NCBI RefSeq assembly: GCF_001463745.1
Contig: NZ_BBWJ01000018.1
Location: 25,398 to 89,397 of the forward strand
DNA from: Aureimonas sp. AU22
GTDB taxonomy: Bacteria > Pseudomonadota > Alphaproteobacteria > Rhizobiales > Rhizobiaceae
Direction: 5' to 3'
DNA length: 64,000 nucleotides
In this document: one piece after another, positions 34,977 to 45,237 of the stretch
Layout of the letters: the number at the start of each line of letters is the position of its first letter
Position numbering within the stretch: position 1 is the first letter of the stretch
The notes under the pieces: generated by a model
Database searches by the model: none
What the model was told of the DNA's origin: nothing
What the model saw: the letters and a program-made list of their open reading frames with translations, nothing else
Program-made: the position numbers and the translations under genes

Positions 34977-36695
34977 ATGACAACGATTTCCGAACTCCTG
35001 ATCCAGACGCTCGCGGAAGCGGGCGTCGAGCGCATCTGGGGCCTGACCGGCGACAGCCTCAATGCGGTGAACGCAGCGCAAGCCCGGGACGGGCGTATCG
35101 CCTTCCTCCATGTGCGACATGAGGAGGCGGCGGCCTTTGCGGCGGGCGCCGAAGCCGCGGCGACCGGAAAGCTGGCGGTCTGCGCCGGCAGTTGCGGTCC
35201 GGGAAACCTGCACCTGATCAACGGGCTCTACGACTGCCAGCGCAACCACGTGCCCGTGCTGGCGATCGCGGCGCAGATCCCGAGTAGCGAGATCGGGCTC
35301 GGCTATTTCCAGGAAACCCACCCGACCGAACTGTTCCGCGAGTGCAGCCACTTCTGCGAGCTCGTGACCAACCCGAAGCAGATGCCGGAGGTGCTGCACC
35401 GCGCCATGCGAACCGCGATCGCGCGCAAGGGCGTGGCGGTGGTCGTGCTGCCTGGCGACGTCTCGACACTGGAGATCGAAGGCGCCGTGCCGGGGTTCGC
35501 TGCGCCGATCCCGCCGCGAAACGTGCCCGACGACAACGCGCTCGGCCAAGCCGCAGGGATCCTCAACCTGTCGGAGCGCGTCACCATTCTCGCCGGGGCT
35601 GGTGCGGCGGGCGCTCACGATGCGGTCGTGGCGCTCGCCGACAAGCTGGCGGCGCCGATCGTCCATGCCTACCGTGGCAAGGAGCATCTGGAGTGGGGCA
35701 ATCCGTTCGATGTCGGGATGACAGGCCTGATCGGCTTCTCGTCCGGCTATCACGCGATGATGGATTGCGACGTGCTGCTGATGCTCGGCACCGATTTTCC
35801 GTATCGCAACTTCTTTCCGGCGGATGCGAAGGTCATCCAGGTGGACGTCGATCCCTCGGCGCTCGGCCGCCGCACAACCCTCGACCTCGCGGTGGAGGCG
35901 GGCGCCGGCGAGTTCGCTGCGGCGCTGGCGCCGAAGATCGTGAGCGGGCGCGATCGCCGTTTCCTCGAGGCCGCTCTTGCGCACTACCGGAAGGCGCGTG
36001 CCGGCCTGGACGATCTCGCGACGCCGCGCGAGCCGGGCAAGCCGCTGCACCCACAATACGTCTCCAAGGTCGTGAGCGAACTGGCGAGCGAGGACGCGAT
36101 CTTCACCGTCGACGTCGGGACGCCATCGGTGTGGGCGGCACGCTATCTCCGGATGAACGGCAAGCGCCGACTGATCGGCTCGTTCAACCACGGGTCCATG
36201 GCCGGGGCGCTGCCGCAGGCCCTCGGAGCGCAGGCGGCCTTCCCGGGGCGGCAGGTCGTGTCCCTGTCGGGAGACGGCGGGCTGGCGATGCTGATGGGCG
36301 AGCTGCTGACCGCGGTCCAGGCAAAACTGCCGGTGAAGATCGTCGTTCTCAACAACGGGTCGCTCGGCTTCGTCGAAATGGAGCAGAAGGCGGCAGGCTA
36401 CCTGCCGACCTATGTCGACCTGCAGAACCCCGACTTCGCCGCCATGGCCGAGACGATCGGCCTGCGCGGCATCCGCGTGACCGATTCCCATGCGCTGGAG
36501 CCGGCGCTGCGCGAGGCGTTCGCGCACGACGGCCCCGCGCTGGTGGACGTGGTGTCGGCTCGGCAGGAGCTGTCGCTGCCCCCCAGGATCCAGGCGGAAC
36601 AAGCCAAGGGGTTCAGCCTCTATACCCTGCGGGCGATCATGACGGGTCGCGGCGACGAGCTCGTGGAACTCGCCACGACGAACCTGTTCCGCTGA
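34977..36695 (+). CDS. poxB: pyruvate dehydrogenase (quinone), pyruvate oxidase PoxB
   Basis: This is a 572-residue thiamine-diphosphate/FAD enzyme, the same length as E. coli PoxB. It converts pyruvate to acetate and CO2 and passes electrons to ubiquinone at the membrane. Tell-tale stretches are GLTGDSLNAV, VRHEEAAAFAAGAEAA with the activating Glu, AGSCGPGNLHLINGLYDCQ, the diphosphate motif GDGGLAML...LNN (about 428-455), and the C-terminal membrane-binding peptide RGDELVELATTNLF. The open frame upstream is antisense to radA and is not used. It sits between radA and dnaB, where related genomes usually have alr. Confidence 0.95.
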   Translation: MTTISELLIQTLAEAGVERIWGLTGDSLNAVNAAQARDGRIAFLHVRHEEAAAFAAGAEAAATGKLAVCAGSCGPGNLHLINGLYDCQRNHVPVLAIAAQIPSSEIGLGYFQETHPTELFRECSHFCELVTNPKQMPEVLHRAMRTAIARKGVAVVVLPGDVSTLEIEGAVPGFAAPIPPRNVPDDNALGQAAGILNLSERVTILAGAGAAGAHDAVVALADKLAAPIVHAYRGKEHLEWGNPFDVGMTGLIGFSSGYHAMMDCDVLLMLGTDFPYRNFFPADAKVIQVDVDPSALGRRTTLDLAVEAGAGEFAAALAPKIVSGRDRRFLEAALAHYRKARAGLDDLATPREPGKPLHPQYVSKVVSELASEDAIFTVDVGTPSVWAARYLRMNGKRRLIGSFNHGSMAGALPQALGAQAAFPGRQVVSLSGDGGLAMLMGELLTAVQAKLPVKIVVLNNGSLGFVEMEQKAAGYLPTYVDLQNPDFAAMAETIGLRGIRVTDSHALEPALREAFAHDGPALVDVVSARQELSLPPRIQAEQAKGFSLYTLRAIMTGRGDELVELATTNLFR

Positions 36696-36702
36696 AGGCG
36701 GG

Positions 36703-36732
36703 AGGCCGCTCGCCGAGACCGGGGAGCGGCCT
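36703..36732. terminator. hairpin between convergent poxB and dnaB
   Basis: AGGCCGCTC (36703-36711) pairs perfectly with GAGCGGCCT (36724-36732) around a 12-base loop, filling most of the 42-base gap between the two stop codons. No T-tract exists on either strand, but position and stem strength suggest a shared terminator. Confidence 0.5.
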
Positions 36733-36737
36733 GTCAT

Positions 36738-38222
<1,485 letters not shown>

Positions 38223-38377
38223 CGCTGACCTCACGGGTATTGGGTAAACATTCCTCATACCCGAGATCGGGTCGCCGGGCCAACGCTTCGAGAGGGGGCA
38301 CGAGAAAAACACCGAAGGCTGTGCGTCGGCGGTGGGTAACGCGTGGATAACCTGTGGAGCGCTGGCGCGCCGGAAAC

Positions 38378-38410
38378 GAAAAAGAGCTCCCGGCCGAAAC
38401 CGGAAGCTCT
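38378..38410 (-). terminator. intrinsic terminator of the rpsF-rpsR-DUF2232-rplI operon
   Basis: On the minus strand AGAGCTTCCGG (38410-38400) pairs with CCGGGAGCTCT (38393-38383) apart from one mismatch, around a 6-base loop, and runs directly into a T5 tract. It lies 50 bases past the rplI stop. Confidence 0.85.
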
Positions 38411-38460
38411 CGTAGGCTCAATGGGTCGCGGCGCGTAACGCAGGCGCCGCACCGGCTGGA

Positions 38461-39045
38461 TCAGCCGCGGTCGTCCTCGTCCTCGGCACCCTCCTCGTCG
38501 AAGAACTCGCCGCCGCCCGGCACCACGGCATCCTCGTTCGCGCCGTAGATGGCGTCGGCGGAGTTGAGCTTCTCACCCTTGGCCTGACGCTCGGCCTCTT
38601 CCTGCGAACGGGCGACGTTCACCTCGATCGAGACCTGCACTTCGGCGTGCAGGGCGAGCTTCACCGTGTGGATGCCGATCGCCTTGATCGGGAAGTTCAG
38701 CTCCACCGAGTTGCGGTTCACGTTGTAGCCCTGCTCCTTCAGGATATCGGCGATGTCGCGCGCCGAAACCGAACCGTAGAGCTGTCCGGTCTCGCCGGCC
38801 GAACGGACGATCACGAGGCGCAGACCGTTGAGCTGGTCGGCCACGCCCTGGGCTTCGGTGCGACGCTCGTCGTTGCGGGCGACGAGCGAAGCCTTCTGGG
38901 ACTCGAACTTGGCGCGGTTCGCTTCGTTGGCGCGGAGCGCGCGGCCGGTCGGCAGCAGGTAGTTGCGGGCAAAGCCGTCGCGCACGCGGACGGTGTCGCC
39001 AAGGGCGCCGAGGCGGGCGATGCGCTCGAGAAGAATGACTTCCAT
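38461..39045 (-). CDS. rplI: 50S ribosomal protein L9
   Basis: This is a 194-residue ribosomal protein that binds 23S rRNA at the base of the L1 stalk. The N-terminal domain has the family signature region [19 protein letters not shown] (about 17-35), followed by a long helix and a C-terminal domain. It is longer than the 150-residue E. coli protein because of an acidic tail ending [10 protein letters not shown], common in this order. It is the last gene of the ribosomal operon, followed by a strong terminator. Confidence 0.96.
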   Translation of the reverse strand: MEVILLERIARLGALGDTVRVRDGFARNYLLPTGRALRANEANRAKFESQKASLVARNDERRTEAQGVADQLNGLRLVIVRSAGETGQLYGSVSARDIADILKEQGYNVNRNSVELNFPIKAIGIHTVKLALHAEVQVSIEVNVARSQEEAERQAKGEKLNSADAIYGANEDAVVPGGGEFFDEEGAEDEDDRG

Positions 39046-39072
39046 GGGTTCTATTCCTTGGGGTTCGAGGTT

Positions 39073-39996
39073 TCAGGTCTTGGGCATGTCCGCTCCCCGT
39101 TTCCCGGCCGTGTCGAACACGCCGAGAACCAGGAAGGCGAGAAGCGGGAAGGTCAGAAGAAAGATCGCGCCGTAGGCCGAAAAGAGGATCAGCCCGCGTG
39201 CGGGACGCTGGCGCGTGCGCCGATGCATCGTGGCCAGCCCGACGAGCGTGAAGCCGGTGCCGAAGGCGCCGGCCAGCACCGCGCCGAGCGTTCCCGCCAT
39301 TCCCGGCAGGAACGATGCGGCCAGCCCGAGCGCGAACAGGGGCAACGCAGCTTTCGGCAGCGTCGTCGTCGCCGGGATGTCGTCCTTCGGGCGCGGCAGG
39401 CGTCCGCTGAGGCGCGTGATCGCACCCGACACGTAGAGACAGGCGACCAGCGTCAGGACGGTCAGCATCGGCTGGACGAAGGGGATCGCCGCCACAACGA
39501 GGCGCACGAAGCTCTGCACCTGCTGCGGATCCGAAATCGGGCTGTCCGGCTGCGACGAGAGGGCATGCGTCACGGCGGCCTCGAGGCCGGCCGGGTCGTA
39601 TCCGAGGAGCACGCCGAGAACGACGCAGGTGACGGCCGCAATCACGAGGAGCGCGAACAGGAGGCGCGACAGCGGGTACCAGTCGAGAGTGGTCCCGTCG
39701 TCGCGGGGACGCGCCAATCCCGCCATATGGCCGATGACGGCAGCCGGCAGCGCCGAGCCGAGCAGCATGGTCACGCCCGACAGGAGCGAGCCCATGAAGG
39801 CGGCGATGGCGACAGCCGAGGTGCCCGCGGCGATGAAGCCGGCGCGGCTTCCCCAGCCGAGGCTGGCGATCATGATGGGAACGGGAGCGGCAAGCGCCAA
39901 CACCACCGCGCCGGGCGACTGGGTGATCAGTCCGGCGAAGAGGAGGGCCGCGGCCATGCCGGCGACCAGTCCGATGGGGAGGGCGGTGAGGGGCAT
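39073..39996 (-). CDS. DUF2232 polytopic membrane protein
   Basis: This is a 307-residue protein with about eight membrane helices, beginning with LPIGLVAGMAAALLFAGLI. The DUF2232 family sits between rpsR and rplI in many Alphaproteobacteria; its function is unknown. Its fold and position are reminiscent of Firmicute YybS near rplI and of transporter S-components, but this is comparison only. It starts 169 bases after rpsR, past a GC-rich hairpin, and ends 27 bases before rplI, so it is within the ribosomal operon. Confidence 0.85.
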   Translation of the reverse strand: MPLTALPIGLVAGMAAALLFAGLITQSPGAVVLALAAPVPIMIASLGWGSRAGFIAAGTSAVAIAAFMGSLLSGVTMLLGSALPAAVIGHMAGLARPRDDGTTLDWYPLSRLLFALLVIAAVTCVVLGVLLGYDPAGLEAAVTHALSSQPDSPISDPQQVQSFVRLVVAAIPFVQPMLTVLTLVACLYVSGAITRLSGRLPRPKDDIPATTTLPKAALPLFALGLAASFLPGMAGTLGAVLAGAFGTGFTLVGLATMHRRTRQRPARGLILFSAYGAIFLLTFPLLAFLVLGVFDTAGKRGADMPKT

Positions 39997-40103
39997 CTCG
40001 TGGTTTCGCTGTCCTGCCGGCGGCAGTTAGGGGACGCATGGCCCCAACTCGGCTGTCGTTGCGGTCCTCTTCGCCGGTGCCGAACGCGGCGGAAAGGCAA
40101 GGC

Positions 40104-40121
40104 GGCGGGCCGGAGCCCGCC
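40104..40121 (-). terminator. hairpin after rpsR (possible partial terminator)
   Basis: GGCGGGC (40104-40110) pairs with GCCCGCC (40115-40121) around a 4-base loop, 44 bases beyond the rpsR stop. It lacks a T-tract. It could trim or partly terminate the transcript, giving less of the membrane protein than of S6 and S18. Confidence 0.35.
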
Positions 40122-40165
40122 GTCATGATCCGGGGCCGACGCCGAAACGCGGCGCCTGGCGATCC

Positions 40166-40414
40166 TTACTTCAGGACGTAGGGCAGGAGGCCCAGGAAGC
40201 GGGCACGCTTGATCGCCTGGGCGAGAGCGCGCTGGTTCTTCTGGGAGACCGCCGTGATGCGGGACGGAACGATCTTGCCGCGCTCGGAAATGTAGCGCTG
40301 CAGGAGACGGACGTCCTTGTAGTCGATCTTCGGCGAGTCGCCCGACGCGAACGGGTCGGACTTGCGACGGCGATGGAACGGACGGCGCGTGGGGAGCTGG
40401 GCGATGTCGACCAT
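40166..40414 (-). CDS. rpsR: 30S ribosomal protein S18
   Basis: This is an 82-residue ribosomal protein that binds 16S rRNA together with S6. The core is recognisable: [20 protein letters not shown], then [17 protein letters not shown] and [20 protein letters not shown]. The N-terminus is basic. It starts immediately after the rpsF stop with no gap, so S6 and S18, which bind the ribosome as a pair, are translated in step. Confidence 0.97.
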   Translation of the reverse strand: MVDIAQLPTRRPFHRRRKSDPFASGDSPKIDYKDVRLLQRYISERGKIVPSRITAVSQKNQRALAQAIKRARFLGLLPYVLK

Positions 40415-40852
40415 TTACGCGGCCTCCTCGGTGCGCGGACGGCGGGGACGATCGTCGTCGTCGCGGCGCGGGCGGTCCTCGCGGCGGGGGCGATCGCCAC
40501 CGTCACGGTCGCCACGGCGCGGACGGTCGTCGCGCTTCTGCATCATCGCGGACTGGCCCTCGTCGTGCTCTTCGACGCGGATCGTGATGTAACGCAGGAT
40601 GTCCTCGTTGAAGCGCATCTGGCGCTCCATCTCGTCGACGGCCGCGGACGGCGCATCGATGTTCATCAGCGTGTAGTACGCCTTCCGGTTCTTCTTGATC
40701 CGGTAGGTGAGGGTCTTCAGACCCCAATTCTCGACCTTGCCGACCTTGCCGCCATTGGCCTCGAGCACGCCGCGGTACTGTTCCACGAGTGCTTCGACCT
40801 GCTGGCCGCTGATGTCCTGTCGGGCAAGGAAAACGTGCTCGTAAAGAGCCAT
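40415..40852 (-). CDS. rpsF: 30S ribosomal protein S6
   Basis: This is a 145-residue protein. Residues 1-100 form the S6 domain ([55 protein letters not shown]). The C-terminal 40 residues are a highly charged tail built from Asp/Arg/Pro units of the type DRPRR, which in this order replaces the glutamate tail of E. coli S6. It is first in the rpsF-rpsR-DUF2232-rplI operon. Confidence 0.97.
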   Translation of the reverse strand: MALYEHVFLARQDISGQQVEALVEQYRGVLEANGGKVGKVENWGLKTLTYRIKKNRKAYYTLMNIDAPSAAVDEMERQMRFNEDILRYITIRVEEHDEGQSAMMQKRDDRPRRGDRDGGDRPRREDRPRRDDDDRPRRPRTEEAA

Positions 40853-41123
40853 GGCGTTTGCCTTTCCATCGGTTGCGCATTTGCCCGGCGACAGCGGCTA
40901 AGCCTCTGCGACTCTCCTGTTGGCTCCGCTAGGGAGCCGGTGGCGGAAAGGCGCGTCGATAGAGACGGTCGAGAGCGGGAACACGGGAAGTCGGATGGGC
41001 GAAACCCAGTCCATCGGCCCACGAATGGACCGCCTTCCGTTCAGCCCCCGGCTGACGCTCGGGCAATGACGGGTGAGGCCATAACCGAAACCACGCGCGG
41101 AAGCAAGGCGCGCCTCGAGCGCA

Positions 41124-42773
41124 TCACGCCGACGCTTCGTCGCCGACCGGGCGCCGCGATCCCAGGGGGGGCGGTCCGGAGTCGCGGAAGAACGCCCCCT
41201 GCGCCCGCATCCGGCCGAGCCCGCGCAGTCGCTCCCATTGTTCGGCCGTCTCGACGCCGTCGGCAGACATCTCGATGCCGAGCTTCTGGCACAGCATCCA
41301 CACCGCGCCGACCAGTGCCTCCGCGTCGGCATTGCCCAGCATGCGCTCGGCGATCTTGCGGTCGAACTTGAGCCGGCCGATTCCCAGCGAGCGAAGATAG
41401 CCGAGATCGGGTCGCTGCGAGCAGAAGCCGTCGATCACGATCCGCACGCCGGTTTCGCTGAGGCGCTGGATGGCGGCGACCAGTTCGTCGTTTGGCGAAA
41501 GGACCGAAATTTCCGCGATCTGGACCTCGAGCCGCCCCGGCGATAGCCCATGCTCCGTCAGTGTCCGTGTCACGGCGTCCGCCGTGTCCGGCCGAAGCAA
41601 GGTGCCGACGCCGATCGTGACGGCGATGTGCGGGCAGTCCCACCCGCCCGCTCGCCGCGCGGCGAACTGCGAGATAGCTGCCTTGATCGTCCAGAGATCG
41701 AGAAGCTGGCCGAGGCCGGTCTCCTCCGCCAGTGCCAGGAGTTCCTGCTGCGTGACCTGACGCCCGCTGCGATCGTTGGTCCAGCGGATGGAGGCTTCCG
41801 CGCCGTCGATCGTGCCGGACTGATTGTCGAACTGCGGATGGAACTCGAGCTCCAGCCGGTCGTCGGCGATGGCGAGAACGAGATCGGCCTGCATCAGGCG
41901 CCGGTTGAGAAGGGCCTGCTCCTGCTTCGGATCGAAGCAGGCGATATTGCCCCGGCCGGCACGCTTCACATCGTAGAGCGCGAGGTCCGCGGCCCGATGC
42001 AGGGCGTCGCGATTGGAGCCGTCGAGTGGACCGGACGCGACGCCGACGGAACAGCCGATCGCGATCTCGTGCCCCAGCACCGTCATCGGGCGACGCATCT
42101 CCTCGACGATCCGGCGGCCGATGGCGAGCACTTCTTCGCGCGGCACTCCGTCCACGAGCACGAAGAACTCGTCCCCGCCGAACCGGAACACGTGCCCGGC
42201 GTCGCCGACGGCGAGGCGGATACGGTTGGCGGCCTGGCGAAGCACCATGTCTCCCATCGCATGGCCGTGGATGTCGTTGACCTCCTTGAAGCGATCGAGA
42301 TCGAGCGCCATCGCGTGGACTTCTCCGGTCCCCGCCCGAAGCTGCTCCTCAAGGAGATCCCATATCGATTGGAGCAGCGTCCGGTTGCCAAGACGCGTCA
42401 GCGGGTCGTGATGGGCGAGGAACTCGGCGCGTTCGGTTTCGCGCTTGAGGGCCGTGATATCGGTCAGGCTCAGGACGAAGTCGGTTTCGTCGCCCGCTTG
42501 GAGCGTCGCGACGTTCACCATCACCTGGCGGTGACATTCCGGTCCCGCGACGATCGCCTCGAACTGGTGGCCCACGTTCAGGTGCTCTTCCAATTCGCCC
42601 CCGTCGATCGGACAGAGGGTCTCGGCGAGGTTCGTCGTCTCGCCCGTTGCGCCGAACAGCGCATGCGCGGCGTCGTTGGCATAGAGCAGCGAGGCGTCGG
42701 CCTGCAGCACCAGTACGCCGACCGGAACCGTTCCGAGGATGTCGAACTCGTGGTGAGTGGTCTTGGTCGACAT
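41124..42773 (-). CDS. PAS-GGDEF protein with a degenerate EAL domain
   Basis: This is a 549-residue cytoplasmic protein. A PAS domain (about 8-125, GVLVLQADASLLYANDAAHA) is followed by a GGDEF domain with an intact active site, FRFGGDEFFVLV (about 197-208), and LDLDRFKEVND. The EAL-like part (about 305-540) has lost its key residues: EAL reads EAS in GAEASIRW, the metal-binding Asn is missing in VTIGVG, the DDFGTGYSSL loop reads DGFCSQRPDL, and KIDR reads KFDR. It should therefore make cyclic di-GMP and not degrade it. The C-terminus is polar and short. I chose the MSTKTTHHE start at 42773; the upstream frame lacks domain content. Confidence 0.87.
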   Translation of the reverse strand: MSTKTTHHEFDILGTVPVGVLVLQADASLLYANDAAHALFGATGETTNLAETLCPIDGGELEEHLNVGHQFEAIVAGPECHRQVMVNVATLQAGDETDFVLSLTDITALKRETERAEFLAHHDPLTRLGNRTLLQSIWDLLEEQLRAGTGEVHAMALDLDRFKEVNDIHGHAMGDMVLRQAANRIRLAVGDAGHVFRFGGDEFFVLVDGVPREEVLAIGRRIVEEMRRPMTVLGHEIAIGCSVGVASGPLDGSNRDALHRAADLALYDVKRAGRGNIACFDPKQEQALLNRRLMQADLVLAIADDRLELEFHPQFDNQSGTIDGAEASIRWTNDRSGRQVTQQELLALAEETGLGQLLDLWTIKAAISQFAARRAGGWDCPHIAVTIGVGTLLRPDTADAVTRTLTEHGLSPGRLEVQIAEISVLSPNDELVAAIQRLSETGVRIVIDGFCSQRPDLGYLRSLGIGRLKFDRKIAERMLGNADAEALVGAVWMLCQKLGIEMSADGVETAEQWERLRGLGRMRAQGAFFRDSGPPPLGSRRPVGDEASA

Positions 42774-43076
42774 GAGACCGCGACCACCACGCCCGGCATG
42801 ATCCGTGCGATGCGTCACTCGATTCGCTCCCTGCTTCCGTATTCCCGGCCTTTGCAGCCTTGCGTCGTGCCGCACGGCGCCGGAACGCATTCGCGGACGG
42901 GTTCGTGCCCGGGACTGACGCAACGTAAAGGCGGCAGGGTTTCCGAGACCTTAACGCGGTGACGTGCGTTCGATGGCTGACCGAGGCTCGATCCGCCCCG
43001 GCGGATCGCGGCTTCGCCTTGACAGTCCGCGCCTGGCTGCCCACTACCCGATCGACGAGCAAACAGGGAGGCCGCG
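42774..43076. other. 303-base divergent intergenic region
   Basis: This region must contain promoters for the GGDEF gene (minus) and the fabD operon (plus). I see no clear -35/-10 pair, repeat or operator. CAGGGAGG just before the fabD ATG is its ribosome-binding site. Confidence 0.5.
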
Positions 43077-44018
43077 ATGTCGCTTGCCGTGATTTTTCCG
43101 GGACAGGGTAGCCAGATCGTCGGCATGGGGCGGGAGCTCGCCGACGCCTACCCGGAAAGCCGCCGGGTCTTCGAGGAAGTCGACGAGGCCTTGGGCCAGA
43201 AGCTCAGCGACATCATCTGGAACGGCCCCGACGACGCGTTGACGCTGACGGCGAACGCCCAGCCGGCGCTGATGGCGGTGTCGCTCGCGACCCTTCGCGC
43301 GATGGAAGCGCAAGGTTTCGATCTCGGCGCCTCGGCGCAGTTCGTGGCCGGCCACTCTCTCGGCGAATATTCGGCTCTGGCGGCAGCGGGTTCCCTGACG
43401 ATCGCCGATGCCGCGCGGCTCCTGCGCATCCGCGGCGACGCGATGCAGGCCGCCGTGGCGCCGGGCGAAGGCGCGATGGCCGCCATCCTCGGCCTCGATC
43501 ACGAGACGCTGCAGGCGGTCTGCGCCGAGGCCGGGCAGGGTGGCGTCTGCCAGATCGCCAACGACAACGGCGGCGGTCAGATCGTGATCTCGGGCACCAA
43601 GGCGGCCGTGGAGCGCGCGATGGAGGCCGCACAGGCAGCCGGCGCCAAGCGGGCCATCGCGCTGGCGGTGTCCGCGCCGTTTCATTCCATGCTGATGCAG
43701 CCGGCGGCCGATCGCATGGCGGAAGCGCTGAGCACGGCCACGCTCTCGGCGCCGAGCGTGCCCCTGGTGGCGAACGTCCTGGCATCGGCGATCGCCGATC
43801 CGGAAGAGATCCGGGCGCGGCTCGTGGAACAGGTGACGGGCCAGGTTCGCTGGCGCGAAAGCATGACCTATCTGGCGGACGGCGGTGTCGACCTCCTCCT
43901 CGAGGTGGGCAGCGGCAAGGTCCTGGCGGGTCTCGCCAAGCGCATCGACGCGCGCCTTTCGGCGCTCAGCGTCGGCAAGCCCGCCGACATCGAGGCCGCG
44001 ATGGCGCGTCTCGGCTGA
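43077..44018 (+). CDS. fabD: malonyl-CoA:ACP transacylase
   Basis: This is a 313-residue cytoplasmic enzyme that loads malonate from CoA onto acyl carrier protein. The N-terminal FPGQGSQIVGMGREL is the family opening; the nucleophile Ser is in GHSLGEYSA (about 92-100), and the catalytic His lies in PFHSMLM (about 202). AGGGAGG precedes the ATG. It heads the fatty-acid operon fabD-fabG-acpP-fabF, with mltG, yicC and gmk continuing on the same strand. Confidence 0.96.
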   Translation: MSLAVIFPGQGSQIVGMGRELADAYPESRRVFEEVDEALGQKLSDIIWNGPDDALTLTANAQPALMAVSLATLRAMEAQGFDLGASAQFVAGHSLGEYSALAAAGSLTIADAARLLRIRGDAMQAAVAPGEGAMAAILGLDHETLQAVCAEAGQGGVCQIANDNGGGQIVISGTKAAVERAMEAAQAAGAKRAIALAVSAPFHSMLMQPAADRMAEALSTATLSAPSVPLVANVLASAIADPEEIRARLVEQVTGQVRWRESMTYLADGGVDLLLEVGSGKVLAGLAKRIDARLSALSVGKPADIEAAMARLG

Positions 44019-44046
44019 TACGAACCCAACTGGAAGGAAGCGGCAC

Positions 44047-44784
44047 ATGTTCGACCTCACCGGCCGCAAGGCCCTCGTCACGGGCGCCAGCGGCGGCATC
44101 GGCGAAGCCATCGCCCGCACCCTCCACCAGGCTGGCGCGACGGTCGGCCTGCACGGAACGCGGCGCGAGAAGCTGGAAGAGCTGGCCGGCACGCTTGGCG
44201 AGCGGGCTCACGTATTTCCCGCCGACCTCGGCGACCGCGAGGGGCAGGCGGGGCTTGCGGAGACGGCCGACAAGGAGCTCGGCGGCGTCGACATCCTCGT
44301 CAACAACGCCGGCATCACCAAGGACGGCCTCTTCGTTCGCATGTCGGACGACGACTGGGATCGCGTGATCGAGGTCGATCTCACCGCCGTGTTCCGCCTG
44401 ACGCGCGCCCTGACGCATCAGATGATGCGCCGTCGCTATGGCCGGATCGTCAACATCACCTCGATCGTCGGCGTGACCGGCAATCCGGGGCAGGCCAACT
44501 ACTGCGCCGCCAAGGCCGGCATGATCGGCTTCTCGAAGTCGCTGGCGCAGGAAATCGCGTCGCGCAACGTGACCGTGAACTGCATCGCCCCCGGCTTCAT
44601 CGAGAGCGCCATGACCGGCAAGCTCAACGAGAAGCAGACGGACGCCATCATGGGCGCCATCCCGATGAAGCGCATGGGCCAGCCTGCCGAAATCGCTTCG
44701 GCCGCCCTGTATCTCGCGTCCGAGGAAGCCGCTTACGTCACCGGGCAGACCCTGCACGTCAACGGCGGCATGGCGATGATCTGA
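44047..44784 (+). CDS. fabG: 3-oxoacyl-ACP reductase
   Basis: This is a 245-residue SDR enzyme that reduces 3-oxoacyl-ACP with NADPH. The cofactor loop is TGASGGIG, then NNAGIT (about 85-90). Catalytic Ser is in NITSIVG, and Tyr/Lys are in YCAAK (about 151-155). The C-terminal YVTGQTLHVNGGMAMI is diagnostic of FabG. The frame is open 54 codons upstream inside fabD; GGAAG before the ATG at 44047 sets the start. It lies 28 bases after fabD. Confidence 0.96.
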   Translation: MFDLTGRKALVTGASGGIGEAIARTLHQAGATVGLHGTRREKLEELAGTLGERAHVFPADLGDREGQAGLAETADKELGGVDILVNNAGITKDGLFVRMSDDDWDRVIEVDLTAVFRLTRALTHQMMRRRYGRIVNITSIVGVTGNPGQANYCAAKAGMIGFSKSLAQEIASRNVTVNCIAPGFIESAMTGKLNEKQTDAIMGAIPMKRMGQPAEIASAALYLASEEAAYVTGQTLHVNGGMAMI

Positions 44785-44896
44785 ACCCCGCTTGGCCAGC
44801 GCGCTGTGGCCATGCTAAGCCGCAGCCCTCGCCGAGTTCTCGAATCCCTCCACATCTCAAGGGTGCGGGGCGAGACCAGCGCCGACAGGGTAACGC

Positions 44897-44923
44897 TTGA
44901 TTAACGGAACCCCGGCGTCTAAC
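44897..44923 (+). promoter_or_regulatory. candidate promoter for acpP
   Basis: TTGATT (44897-44902) and TCTAAC (44918-44923) are separated by 15 bases, 36 bases ahead of the acpP start, in the 174-base gap after fabG. The spacer is short, so the call is tentative; an acpP-specific promoter would fit the high demand for carrier protein. Confidence 0.3.
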
Positions 44924-44958
44924 GAAACGGCGAAAGCCATCTCAACAGAGGAATGACC

Positions 44959-45195
44959 ATGAGCGATACCGCTGAACGGGTGAAGAAGATCGTCGTCGAG
45001 CACCTGGGCGTCGAGCAGGAGAAGGTTACCGAGAACGCTTCGTTCATCGACGACCTCGGCGCCGACAGCCTCGACACGGTCGAGCTCGTCATGGCGTTCG
45101 AGGAAGAGTTCGGCGTCGAGATTCCGGACGATGCGGCCGAGACCATCCTCACGGTCGGCGATGCCGTGAAGTTCATCGAGAAGAACCAGGCCTGA
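44959..45195 (+). CDS. acpP: acyl carrier protein
   Basis: This is a 78-residue acidic protein that carries growing acyl chains on 4'-phosphopantetheine attached to Ser37 of [10 protein letters not shown]. It is the standard length and ends [15 protein letters not shown]. Two ATGs lie close together (44953 and 44959); the second has the better distance from the AGAGGA ribosome-binding site and gives the usual [11 protein letters not shown] start. A strong hairpin follows the stop before fabF. Confidence 0.97.
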   Translation: MSDTAERVKKIVVEHLGVEQEKVTENASFIDDLGADSLDTVELVMAFEEEFGVEIPDDAAETILTVGDAVKFIEKNQA

Positions 45196-45200
45196 CGAAC

Positions 45201-45218
45201 GGGCGGGCTTGCCCGCCC
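45201..45218 (+). terminator. acpP-fabF intergenic hairpin (attenuator-like)
   Basis: GGGCGGGC (45201-45208) pairs perfectly with GCCCGCCC (45211-45218), starting five bases after the acpP stop. There is no T-tract, so it probably causes partial termination or protects the acpP message from 3' decay, keeping ACP more abundant than FabF. Confidence 0.6.
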
Positions 45219-45237
45219 CTGTAAGCAAGAGTTCGGA

